The position numbers and the translations under genes are program-made. Below, one piece after another: positions 22,083-33,098 of a DNA stretch of 64,000 nt. The DNA is taken from contig OZ005650.1 in assembly GCA_963930645.1 (NCBI GenBank), positions 236,111,688 through 236,175,687 on the forward strand, read 5' to 3'. Below the pieces are notes generated by a model, which ran no database searches, was not told the DNA's origin, and worked only from the letters and a program-made list of their open reading frames with translations. The stretch comes from Salticus scenicus. Its lineage: Eukaryota > Arthropoda > Arachnida > Araneae > Salticidae. Position 1 is the first letter of the stretch. Every line of letters begins with the position of its first letter.

Positions 22083-22093
22083 ATTTCCTATAC
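22083..22093. repeat. Right target-site duplication of the Penelope array
   Basis: ATTTCCTATAC, identical to 16224-16234. Copy C lacks the last roughly 60 bp of the 3' end present in A and B, and joins here at a short ATATT overlap. Confidence 0.75.
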
Positions 22094-22139
22094 TAATTAA
22101 ATTATTAATAAATAAATGGCCGTACTTGGAATGCTTGCA

Positions 22140-22650
22140 TAATATTTTCGACATGGGCCTGTGCCATCCTGAGTGCAAACTCTGCTGTCGGTGTGGGCTT
22201 GCTTGACTGCCAACACTAAATATTCTCCCTCTTCTCTTTCTTGAATAGGTGTCTCCACTTGTCTATGTCCGGTATCTCATTTTTGTTGCTACTGCGCTCA
22301 TTGCTCATAATTTCCACACCTTTGCGGTTCATGGCATAATGAGGATTTTCGTAATTCGCCAACTAATTTCTAAATTTCTTAATGATATTAAGAAAAGCAT
22401 AAGGGATGTTGAGCTTTGAACAATATTTACATGGGAAAGGGGGCAAACTGCCTTGAAAGTGCATGTGTGCATTTGGGTTCGAATATTGGGGTCTTGGCCC
22501 TCTTAGATTGGGTCGAAGATCATTTGTCCTGTTTGGTCTGTTTTGATTAGAGTATCCCATATGTGGTCTCTGCACATTAGGAAACCGGTAACTACAGGAT
22601 TGTGGTCGGGGAGCATATTGAACTGGGTTTCTATTCAACCTGTCATGTGC
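22140..22650 (-). pseudogene. Retroelement gag-like fragment
   Basis: The minus strand encodes a Pro/Arg/Asn-rich stretch (NRNPVQYAPRPQSCSYRFPN, then RGPRPQYSNPNAH) leading to PCKYCSKLN, which looks like the first half of a CCHC knuckle. After a frameshift the sequence continues as NYENPHYAMNRKGVEIMSNE. Gag proteins of LTR elements often show this pattern. Nothing else of the element is here, and the family is unknown. Confidence 0.4.
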
Positions 22651-22867
22651 ATAGTTAAACCTTTGAAACTGACCTTCTCAGATTTAACCGAGTTAATTAT
22701 TTTGGTAAAATTTATCATTTCCTGCCACTAATTTTTGCCAATGAAAACAAAGCTGGACCATCTATACTCAAATGATTTTCATTGTACTCTAAGCTGTACA
22801 TTTGCCAGTGAGATATTCTGCAATAGTGAGATATTCTGTAATAGTATATTTGTTTCAGCGACATATA

Positions 22868-25800
22868 CCGGGTGATTCAAAATAGATGTTACAGCGATTA
22901 TCTCGTAAACTAAGAAAGATAGAAACATACTTCCAATTACAAAATTAATGCAAATTAAGAGTAGATTTCAGATATGGCATTTTTTTGTACAAGGGGTTGT
23001 ATACATATTAAATACGAAATTTAATTTTTATACGGCCCCTCCTATCGTATGACTTATATTTAGAAAAATATTCTCCTCGCTCTAACAATCAAAATAAAAA
23101 AAAAATCATCTCTCTAAGTCAAAATCTCGCTGAGTTATTGCAATTTCAAAATTCTAGCATTTTTCGCCAAATCTTAAGGGGTTGTATCAAAAGTGAGAAA
23201 TTGTAATTACTATAGCTTTTGTAATAAGGCACACGTTGATCAGCGTTTGGGAGGGGGGGGAAAGAAAATTCATTCAGGGAAAGATGGCTATTTTAACCTG
23301 TAATGTCTCTGTGAATACACAAGAGAATACTCATTGATAATTTAACAAATAAATTTTATGACTAATTTATGTACTAAAAGGGAATTTTCAAATTCATTTT
23401 TCTTTTATACATTCTCTTAGTCATATACACGGTGTAGAGAAAGAATTGTTTTTGAGTCAAATTTCCGAAAATTAACTTTTGTTATATTTGCACGTTTTCA
23501 GATCCTCTGGATTCAAAAATCATGTTTTAAGCGGTTGGTCTCTCTCTCTGTGTGTGTGTGTGTGTGTGTGTGTTTCTGTGTTATTAGAATATCTCAAGAA
23601 CAAATAGTAGCAGAAAATCCAAATTCGATATTCTAATTCCGTATCATATTGCAGTGCTACACTAAAGTATTCGTTGCGATCAGACAATTGTTTGTTTACA
23701 GGGTCATCCAAGAGATTTCAAATACATTACGTCTGTGAGCGAAATTTCTCATATGTACAGTGCGACATGTATATACCGCACTAAACAAAATGAAAAGAGC
23801 AGATTTTTTATACTCATAAAAGCATGTTTTATGTAGATTGTGGTATAGCAATCATTCATCATTCATTTACAGGGTTACCCAGAGTATTTTGATATATTGG
23901 AGGGAATTGCTGAAAGTGTATTTCAATTTATGTTACTTGTTTTACATATAACACTAAATTTACGTACACAAAGTCATATGTATATAGTTTATAGACAATA
24001 TACAGGGCTACCCAAAATTAAGGTAAATTTTTTTTTATTATTATTATTAAATGTAATTGGTGTAAGTGCTTTGCTGCATTTTTTTTCCTTCCGAAGAACA
24101 CTGCTGACACAGAAAGGAAAATTAATTTCTCATACCTATACTTTAAACAAAGTAGTTTTTGAAGAGCGATTTTTTTTCTGTATAATACCACATTTTGAGG
24201 CCTCCTGAATACGAAAGGTAAATTTTTATTGGTTGATATGTATATATATGAATTATCAGCATAATTTAACGACAAATAATCTGGTGTGCCACTCACACGA
24301 CTTTCTCTTACCCTGAAATTTAATACCATAAATACAGGTTGGAGATTAAGAGGTAACATAAAGAGTACTGTAAACCTATGTTAAAATAATTCAAATTAGG
24401 CTTCGAAAGAGTTTTATATGATAGTTAGTTCTGTGTGAGGGGTGATATCATGAAATTATTCGTTTCCTGAAATTATTCGACGCAGGTAATGCTCAAACTT
24501 TTAAAAACTTGACTTTGGTAATAAGGAAGCCTCAAAACGTGTAAATACACACACACACAAAAAAAAAAAAACAAGCGATGCATATTTAGCTTAAAAACAT
24601 ACATTATTTTTCATATGTCTATGATAGTAAAGCACTTTCACTAACAATAAAAAAGAATATTATAGCTTAAATATTTGCAACCCTGTATATCCTTTAAAGA
24701 ATATGTACAAACCACAAAGTGCACCTAAATATAAACCTATAGTAATAATATACGGCACAACCTAAAATGCACTTCCATCAATTTTCAGCTATTGTCGCAT
24801 TATAATTTAGTTATTTTGTGTAGCCCTGTAAATGAACAGTGAATGATTTCCTTGCCATATTCTACATGAGCCATGTTTTTATGCATATAAAAAATATATA
24901 TTCATTTAATTTGGTTTAGTGCAGTCTGTAGGTGTTTAACTCTATTTACCTGCAATTTCCCCCATAGACGTAATGTATTTGAATATTCTTGAGTGTCCCT
25001 GTACACGAACCATTTGTTTCATCTCAATGAAAAGCTTAGTGTAGCATCCCTATACGATACATATTTAGAATACCAAGTTTCAATATCTGCTGTTATTTGT
25101 TTTTAAGATATGCTGATAACAGACAGACACACACAGAGACCAACCGCTAAAAACACGATTTCCATATTCATGGGACCTCAAAACGTGTAAATATAACAAA
25201 AACTCACTTTCGAAAATTTGGCCCCAAAACAATACTTTCTCTGCCTTATGGGTATGAGAAAGTAATAACAACAGGAAATGCGAATTTGGTACTTCATATT
25301 CCATATCTAGTTGCCACTTGAAAAGTTGATCAAGATTTGCAAGCTTCAAAGAAATTGATAACAGACTTGATTTTTGTTTTGATAAGTATAGGCAATATAA
25401 TTAAACGGGGGTTGAGAATGGCGGTAACCCCCCTGAAATAGAATTATACATCTATACGATATCATATTCTATACAAAACATTTAGAATATTAACATTAAA
25501 TATGAATTTCCTTATGATTTTTACAGTATAAAGTTATTTAAATGTAATTTATAAGAATGTCTGTCCCAAAACGCAATACGTTGGCATTTTATGTGCGTTC
25601 CTGTACATAAACCAATTGTAGAGAATTAATTAATGCCATTTTAAATAGGGAATATCATATAGTAAACCTGAATAACACATATCATTTCTGAAAATATTGA
25701 TAGACGCTGGGGGCGGGCAGACGGACAGATGGACAGTCAGACAAAAAAATATGCAAATTGAAATCCTATTCACAGTTAAAAATTGTTAAAAATTGTTTAA

Positions 25801-27040
25801 TGTAAACAAAAATGCAATTCCAGCAAATGTCCAATAATAACCCTTAACGTAACTGAATATTTTTGTGTGCCCTGTAAATCTAATGCTAATCGTACTGTAC
25901 ACTATAGAAAGCATTCTTTTGTGCATATGAATAACATATTTCAATTTCATTAAGATTTATGCAAAGTAATTAAAATTTGGTTTATAGAAATATCTTCACG
26001 TAGAACGCAATGCTTTGGAATACTTTCGGGTGTCCCTGTATACAAACCAGTGATGGTGTTTACTCCATTTTCTATAGAAAATATCCGATAGAAAACTTTA
26101 ATAACGTATTTCAATTTTATTAATATATGCATAAATTAAAGGTATTAAAATATGGTTTATAAAAGTACCTCTCATAGAACACAATGCTTTGAAATACTTT
26201 CGGGTGTCCCTGTGCACAAGCTAGCAGAGGTATTCACTCCATTTTTAATAAGGAACATCCGATAGTGAACTCAAATAACATATATCAGTTTCAGGAAATT
26301 CTATGAATATTCACGGGAGTTAGAGCGCGGACACACAGAAAGACGAATGGACAGACAGACAAATCGAAGTCATTAACACTTTTCAACCTGGCTGGAAATG
26401 TTAAAGAGCCGAAGTCATTAAATTTTTCAACTATGATGGAAAGTGGTAAAAATAAAGTGCGAAAATTCCACACGGTTTTGCTAGACTTTTAATTTTTTTC
26501 CTCTCTTAACGTGTTTTAATTTGCAGGTGACCCCTAAGGAATTTAACTATTAAATTTTTTAACAATACGAAATAATGTAAATTTGCATTAAGTTCTTGAA
26601 ACTGTTGATTTCACGTGCTTGGATGATTTTAGTTGCTATTTTGAAACAAAGGATCTTTTTTTAATTTTTCTCATCTCATAGATAACCCCCTAAATTGAGC
26701 TCATTGGCGTCGAAAAATAGATGCCAAAATTGAAAAAAAAGTGGTGTAAGTCATCATTTTCAAATTGCAATAACTCAGCGAGATTTTGACTTAGAGAGAT
26801 GATTTTTTTTAATTTTGCTTGTCAGAGCAAGGAGAATAATTTTCTAAATATAAGTCACATGATAGGAGGGGCCGTATAAAAATTAAATTTCGTATTTAAT
26901 ATGTATACAACCCCTTGTCCAAAAAAAATGCCATATTTGAAATCTACTCTTAATTTGCTTTAATTTTGTAATTGGAAGTATGTTTCTATCTTTCTTAGTT
27001 TACGAGATAATCGCTGTAACATCTATTTTGAATCACCTGG
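22868..27040. mobile_element. 4.2-kb non-coding element with ~290-bp terminal inverted repeats
   Basis: The left end CCGGGTGATTCAAAATAGAT (22868 on) and the right end, its near-complement ending AATCACCTGG (27040), continue as inverted repeats for about 290 bp (to about 23156 and from about 26750). TATA lies outside both ends, so the target duplication is TATA or TA. The inside has no transposase. It is filled with degenerate copies of a unit marked by an ACAGGGNNACCC box (plus orientation near 23699, 23872, 24003; inverted near 24687, 24828, 25003, 25604, 25873, 26036, 26213) and by CAGACAGACACACACA-like tracts, making one giant imperfect palindrome. Confidence 0.7.
23546..23573. repeat. (TG)n microsatellite
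   Basis: A TC run followed by about 11 TG units inside the left half of the 4.2-kb palindromic element. Its inverted counterpart is the ACAGACAGACACACACAG tract near 25118. Confidence 0.7.
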
Positions 27041-28882
27041 TATAACCGTATTATGGTTCGAGTAAGTTTTTTTCCCCTGTTTTATTTATTTTTATTTTTT
27101 TAAGGAATGTTCGTGGACTGGAATCTGCCTGTTTATTTATGAATGAGTTACCTCACACAAAACTGTCAATGTTTTCATAAGAATATGTATATTCCTATGG
27201 TTGTATTGAGGGAGCCATGTGGTGTCCACATCAGATTCTTTTTTTCTTTGAAACACCCATTTAAGAGATTTAAAGTTGATGTACCTAATCAGGATAGGTA
27301 ATATGACTGTTAATTTTCCTGTAATAACCATGTAATACATTCGAAAGGATATCTGAAAAAGGGTTTATGTAGCAATTTCCAAGAAAATCATTAGAGTCAT
27401 TTTTGAGATACCGACATTTGTTAAAACTTGTCAAACTCAATTATTCACTGGAAAACAACAATTACATATGAAAGGATATCTAAAAGAGAGTTAATATGAT
27501 AAGTTTGAAAAAAAAAAAAAATCATACAGCCGTTTTTAAATGAACGTGTTTGCAAAACCTCAAATTGGCCTACTTATACAGGACACCTATCAATATTCAT
27601 GAACTAACTAACTATTACTTATGAAAGGACATCTAATAGAGTGTTTATATAGCAACTTTGAAGAAAATTGTTAGAGCCATTTTTGAGATATGGACTTATG
27701 GACTTATTTCCAGTTTCATATGCCCTACTTCCGTTTTTTTTTAATTTTCACCAAAAGTTAAAAATATCATCTGTACACTAGACCTAACTCAATTCTGAAG
27801 TTTCGTCATTCTACCTTTATTAGTTTTGGAGATATGATTGTCAGAAGATTCTCCACACATACACACCAATTGCCAGAAACCACTTTTTCTTACTCAGGAG
27901 ACCTTAAAACATGTAAATCAGGTGAAAACTCAATATTGAATTTTTGGACAGAATACAATACTTTCATTATCTACGTTAGTAGGGTAATGGAAGTAAAAAA
28001 ATGCTATTTATAAATAGTGGTAGTCAAAATTTAAAAGTCAAAAAGTTTACACATTTTTTATTTGTAACATGCAGGGTTTTCAAACAAACAATTTTTATTT
28101 TGAATCAGTATTCACTGTATTGCCATGAATTTATTCAAAATAAAAATATGGGTAAAACTTCTTAAAATTTTGCTTATCTTTGAGAATGCTTGAAATTCAA
28201 CTAATTCTATGAACAATATCTTTCTGAATTTTCATGATATTAGTTTGGCTATTTTTTCAGAGCATCTCTATATATTTGGATAAGAAATTTTGTTAACTCC
28301 TATGCATACATATTTAAAAATTATTTACTGAAGCTGCTCATATTTCATCAGGCATATATTTAATATTGTATTGCTATATTCTGATTGTAGTATATAGTGT
28401 CTAATGAAGTATGTCAAATTTTCAAAAAATGACATTGTGTTGGTTTGAATGCCCTGCAAATTATAAATAAAATTGTACCAAATTTTTCAATTTCATTAAG
28501 TAACTTTTATATCTCCATGAACACACATGCTTTTGACATATGAACACCGATAATTAAAATTAGTCTCTTGATCATATGCTTTAAATTACAATGCATTTAA
28601 ATAATTATTTTTTACAGAGTGTTTCACAAACAAAATTAAAAAAATTTACTTTGTTACTGGCCCTCTTTTTGCTATCATGTACGAAATGGTTTGAATTTAC
28701 AATTAAAAAAATCAATAAGGTAGTGCTTTTGAATATAACTAAACTTTTATGAGGAATTTTAGAACTAGTTATTTTAAATAGAAATGTGGATATCTTACAA
28801 TCTCATACTCTAGTGTAAACTATTGAGTGTTTATCATTGATTGACCCCATGCTGTTAATAATGCCTCACTATAATATAAGTA
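27041..28882. repeat. Intronic spacer with tandem and dispersed repeat units
   Basis: Three degenerate units start at about 27342, 27471 and 27623, each with GAAAGGA(T/C)ATCT followed by about 45 similar bases including TTAGAG(T/C)CATTTTTGAGAT in the first and third. At 27840-27995 there is ACACATACACACC, GAGACCTTAAAACATGTAAA and ACAATACTTTC, a signature shared with 25110-25270 and 42715-42850. The remainder to 28882 is plain AT-rich sequence. Confidence 0.5.
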
Positions 28883-29057
28883 CAGTGGAACCTGTAAAAG
28901 TGACCACCTTGGTAAAGTGACCACCTGACTAAAGTGACCATTTTCCTGACTAAAATGACCATTTTCCAATTTTAAAGAGCCTTTATAAAGTGACCACCTG
29001 CATATAGTGACCATTTTAGCCGGTCCCTGGGGTGGTCACTTTAGACAGGTTCCACTG
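28883..29057. mobile_element. Pogo-like MITE
   Basis: 175 bp between TA duplications (28881-28882 and 29058-29059). The termini CAGTGGAACCTG and CAGGTTCCACTG are perfect inverted repeats. The inside repeats AAAGTGACCA several times. CAGT-type ends with TA targets are typical of pogo/Tigger derivatives. Confidence 0.75.
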
Positions 29058-29059
29058 TA

Positions 29060-29956
29060 TTTTACTTAGATGTTAAGTGAATGTTGAACTTACTGTTTAT
29101 TGAATAATATCAACGTTTTTAGCCTTATTCATATCTTAATATAAATTCCAATAAATAAATAAATCTAAAAATTTAAATAATATTTTTGAGTTTTGATGGA
29201 TTAGAATTGATATTTTTGTATTGCTTGTATAGTATTTAATTAACAATATTTTGTAATTACATTCATTCACACCCGCAATGAAAATTTAGTGGTCTAAAAA
29301 AAAAACTTGAAAGTTATTATTTAATAGTCCAAAAACATAAAATGGTAGGCAATCACTTACAAGTGTGCACATTTTATTCATGTTTCTATTTCAGATATCA
29401 ATATTTTGTGTCAGAACAGCACAATCACTTAAAGATGCACATTCACACAACTGCCCCCATTTTCCCACCCAGTAGCAGAAATAGTGCAGCATGGCAGCGA
29501 GTGTTGCAGATTGTTTTATACTCTGCAGATTTATTTTAACAGTTAAAAAGAAATACCAGGCTTAAAAATACATAAAATTTGCATTATATCTCCAGATTAT
29601 TGTACTTAGTGTATCTTCTTATTTTCTTTGTACATACACATTTTACATGTTTTACAAATTGCTGGTACTTCTGATGATACCAGACTTGGTCTGATACTAT
29701 TGGATCACAGATAAATTTTGTTTCACTGCAGATAAATACAGAAAATTCTGCAATTGGGTTTTTCTGTTTTATCAAACCTAATTCTGGTACTTTAAGATGA
29801 AAAAAAGTTAACTAACGCCATAGATCGCTTAAACATGCATAAATTGCTCCAGGTTGGAATAGTTAAGTACAACCCATCATTGATCAGTTCAATGGTAAAA
29901 AATGAAATAAATAAATAATATTAATAATAGTAAATAAATAAAAATAAATAAATATT
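29060..29956. other. AT-rich intronic spacer
   Basis: No exon, transposon end or RNA gene recognised. Open frames at 29342-29539 (plus) and 29584-29775 (minus) have no family motifs. (AATA)n-type simple sequence leads into the hairpin at 29957. Confidence 0.45.
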
Positions 29957-30100
29957 TATATTAAAAACACGTAAAATTAATTTTTATTTAAAAAATTTCA
30001 AAAATCCCTGATGATACTTCGGAATTTCAAAGCGAAAAGCTTCGGATAATATTTTAAAAGTTTTTTAAATAAAAATTAATTTTACGTCCTTTTAATATAA
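29957..30100 (+). repeat. Long hairpin carrying a hammerhead motif at its tip
   Basis: The arms 29957-30007 and 30044-30100 are near-complementary over about 50 bp; the outer 40 bp have only two mismatches. The apex is the hammerhead core at 30004-30047. No reverse transcriptase or transposase is nearby, so this is a free-standing element. Confidence 0.75.
30004..30047 (+). ncRNA. Stand-alone hammerhead ribozyme-like motif
   Basis: Stem I ATCC/GGAT (extended by the long hairpin), CTGATGA (30008-30014), extra T, stem II CTT/AAG with an A-C mismatch next to the core, GAAA (30034-30037), palindromic AAGCTT (30037-30042) and C at the cleavage position (30043). The extra T and AAGCTT are shared with the Penelope ribozymes in this window, but the rest differs, so it probably derives from another Penelope-type family. 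It is on the sense strand of the BTB/BACK intron, about 600 nt before the terminal exon. The weak stem II makes activity uncertain. Confidence 0.6.
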
Positions 30101-30645
30101 ATAAGAAATGACACGTGTTTAATTAACTCTTTTTTAGAGATAATGTTTAATAAATAAGTAGTTAAAACTTGCTGTATGCAAGCAACAATGCAATTAGCAG
30201 ACTCAAACTGGTACAGAACCCTGAAATTATTTGTTCTTTGTCTACTATTGAGTTATTAACCATGTTTGCCAAACAAACAACAAAAATTGGAGTTGATGTT
30301 TGTTTTAAATATGTTAATTTTGATTTCTAAAATGATTTTTAGTGATATTTTGAAAATATCATGATGCCTTTGTATAATTAATATAATAATAATAAATAAA
30401 TAAATGGGAAACAAGGAAAAAAAAAACGTTTATGTAAAAAAAAAATGTCAGATGTGTGTGATGTTAACAACATTTTAATGATGACTTGACAATATTTGTC
30501 GCTGTATTGCTGTGCTGATGTGAATCCTAATTTACAATAATAATTTTTATACAACTGTGGCTTTTTTTTTTCTTTTATAAAATTGAACTGAAATATTTCT
30601 AATGTATCTTTTTACTAAAACCTTACTATTATTGTTTATTCTTAG

Positions 30646-31541
30646 GCAACATTTGTTTGGAGATTATTCTTGGTACTGCCTGTATTGTCCTACGAAGTCA
30701 AGGATTTGAATATTTGAATAAGGAATCTGTTATGGCTGTGATTTCAAGTTACAGCCTTAATGTTGACAGTGAAATGTGTGTTATCAATGCTTTACTACGA
30801 TGGGCAGTTATGGAATGTTGCCGACAAAACAAACCACTCACTGAAGAAAGTATTGTTGAAATCATGGTTCCATTTAGAAAATATCTCTGCACAAGAAGTA
30901 TCCACAGTGACGAGATGCATACTCTACCCCAGTTTTTACATGCTGAAATCAATAGCTACCATTCCCGTCAGAGCTTTTGTGTTACCCAACATCTTCTGGA
31001 TTATGCTAAACGTGTTAGTTTAAAGCTAATTGATCTTGATTGTTTAGCTGATAATGTAACCAATTTCACATGTTTCAGATTTCTTGCTGATCACCCACTT
31101 TTTCTGATTAGTGTTCACTTAGTTACTGTCACTTCATTTTTAACATCTAATAATTATGTTGTTTTAGTAAGTGAAGCTGGTAGTACTAATACTACTGTAT
31201 TTGAGTTAAATTTGGCAGAAGTTACCGAAATCACTACAAGCCTTCCTGGTGCAAGTTCAAAACCAATGTTTGAAACTGAAGTTTTGTTGAAAAAACCAGT
31301 TCTTCTTCAACCTCAGACAGTGTACCGTCTCAGTTTACGTAGTAATAGTCGTTCACTAAAGCCTAGTCAGTGCCATATCCAGTTTCCAAAAACTGGTTTA
31401 GTTCCTAACAAGGGTGGATGTAGATCTGATTCTATACCTTTCACTATTCTTACTGATTCAATTTGGGGAGTTACGAAGTTATTGTATTTGACAGCCCCAG
31501 TTCCAGAAAAGGAAATTTTTAAATTTCGTCTTCAAAAATAA
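30646..31541 (+). CDS. BTB/BACK-domain protein, terminal exon
   Basis: Follows TATTCTTAG (AG 30644-30645) and runs open to TAA at 31539-31541. The first two bases complete the Gly codon split with 3140, giving SPLG-NICLEIILGTACIVL, a continuous BACK helix pair. BACK continues through GFEYLNKESVMAVISSY, VDSEMCVINALLRWA and EIMVPFRKYLC to about residue 110 of the exon. The last 170 or so residues (RFLADHPLFLISVHLV, LLKKPVLLQPQTVYRLSLRS, DSIPFTILTDSIWG) look beta-rich and weakly like the PHR-type domain that follows BACK in BTBD1/2/3/6 proteins; this is not certain. It probably acts as a Cullin-3 adaptor. No specific orthologue is assigned. Confidence 0.9.
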
Positions 31542-32718
31542 GTCTAGTTTTATTCATTTGACATAATTTTCATTAAAAAAAAAATATTTTTTCATAACAT
31601 TTTTATAAATTACGGTAATCCCTCCCCCTTTTTTGTACTAATGCTGCATTCATTTCCAAAACTATTTACATTAAAAAAATCTTAAGTTTTTATTATATAT
31701 ATATATATTGTTATACTATTATCCCTTTTTTTTTTTTTTAAGTTATTTAGTAAAAAATACATATTTTTAAACTTTTTATTTATACAAGTTATCTTAATTT
31801 TAATTTCTTGTTTTGCTATTGAATAAGAGCTATGCAAAGATGAGCTATGCAAAGTGTAACTTAAAAAATATTTGCCTAATAAAATTTTTATTAGAAGTTA
31901 TTACTTAAAAATATAGTAGCTTAGATTTGAAAATAAACCTATAAATTGTAATATTTAAGAATTTTTTGAGTATTTATTTTATTAATTTTTTTAATGTTGA
32001 GATTTTAACATTATTCAAAGTTAAAAATTCTTTGTATTTATTTTGTTGCTGATTAAAAGAAAAAATTTCTTTTTTACCTTTTTTCAGTTTCTGTGAAAAA
32101 ATAGTATTTGAAAATTTTTACAATACTTTTTTGGTTTTCAACAAAATTTTGAAAACAAAAAAAGTATGTTAATGAAAAAATAAAATATTTTTCTCCAAAA
32201 GCCAAAAATGAAGTTCTGGTAACTAAGCTTACAAAATTTTCTGTGGGGAAAAAAGAAAAAAAAAAAAAGATATTATTAAAATTACGTAATATCTAAGCAA
32301 GGAAAAAAATTGTAGCTTCCTTCTCATTTGTAAAATTATTATTGAAGAAGTACTGGTGATGACACATTATTGAAAATAGATATGAAAAATTGTATAACAT
32401 TATGCATTCCATTATTGTTAAAAAAGATTTTGCAACAAAAAGATTTCATTGTTTCTTTGTATGTTGCTGTTTTGTTTAAAGGCTTGTATTGATTTATGTT
32501 TTATTGTTTAAGCTTCTCAGACCCTAATAAGAGAAAACATTTATTAAGGTCTGTAAAGCGTGCAATTTCTTTTGTGATATTCATATATATATATATATGG
32601 GTTTCTCTGTGCAATTTTATATAATTATTTATGTGTAGGATACATATAAATACATATGAATAATTATGTTATATAATTATTTATATGTATTAAATATTTA
32701 TAGTGCTATGTTTTCTAA
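31542..32718. other. 3' UTR and downstream AT-rich sequence
   Basis: No coding. (TA)n at about 31694-31708 and 32585-32598 and poly-T at about 31726-31739. The transcript end is somewhere in or beyond this stretch. Confidence 0.45.
31878..31937 (+). promoter_or_regulatory. Candidate polyadenylation signals of the BTB/BACK gene
   Basis: AATAAA at 31878-31883 and again at 31932-31937 are the first such hexamers after the stop codon, giving a 3' UTR of about 340-420 nt. Other AATAAA motifs follow in this AT-rich DNA, so the real site may lie further on. Confidence 0.35.
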
Positions 32719-33098
32719 TGGTGCAGTTACACACGTCAATTTTTTGCACAACTTTTGAGCCAGTTTTCTTCACTCAAATCATGCCAGTGCTCACTGTAAA
32801 AGGAGTTTAAAGTGTGTAAACAGTAAAAAAAAATTTTCTTGCTACTCATGAAAAAGTTGTTCCTACGACTAATTTCTCTTCTGATTAACCAATCAGAAGA
32901 GAACTCTTTATATATGTCAAGAAAAAAAACGATAACCAGGTGCACCTTGATATGTACTGACTACCGTGAAAACTGGTTTTTTGTGCAATCTTTAATTTAA
33001 CATTTGCATCCTTCTTTTGGATTTCAGCCTTCAAGAATTGAAGTAAAAATTGGCTCAAATAAAAGCTGCAAGAAAAGTTGTGTGTAATAGCACCATAA
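32719..33098. mobile_element. MITE with ATGGTGC ends
   Basis: ATGGTGCAGTTACACAC (32719-32735) is inverted, with two changes, at GTGTGTAATAGCACCAT (about 33081-33097). Within the ends TTGCACAACTTTTGAGCC and GGCTCAAATAAAAGC extend the symmetry. No target duplication confirmed and no coding. Confidence 0.5.

Larger units (their letters stand above)
3141..30645 (+). other. 27.5-kb intron of the BTB/BACK gene
   Basis: Donor GT at 3141-3142 and acceptor TTCTTAG ending at 30645. The exon phases match (1 base + 2 bases gives a Gly codon), and the BACK domain continues without a gap across the junction, so this is one intron unless a small alternative exon is missed. It is filled with transposons in both orientations, including a full Copia and a Penelope array. 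Size and content argue for a large, repeat-rich genome. Confidence 0.8.

Noticed and set aside
23546..23573. CRISPR-like or satellite array in the 23-26 kb region
   Set aside because: The repeated boxes are irregularly spaced, degenerate and in two orientations inside a TIR element; this is not a CRISPR array.
22868..27040. Maverick/Polinton-type large DNA transposon
   Set aside because: Too short, no polymerase, integrase or capsid coding, and the border duplication is TA/TATA rather than 6 bp.
28340..28365. CTGATGA on the minus strand, as a further hammerhead
   Set aside because: No GAAA at a suitable distance and no complementary stem I arms.
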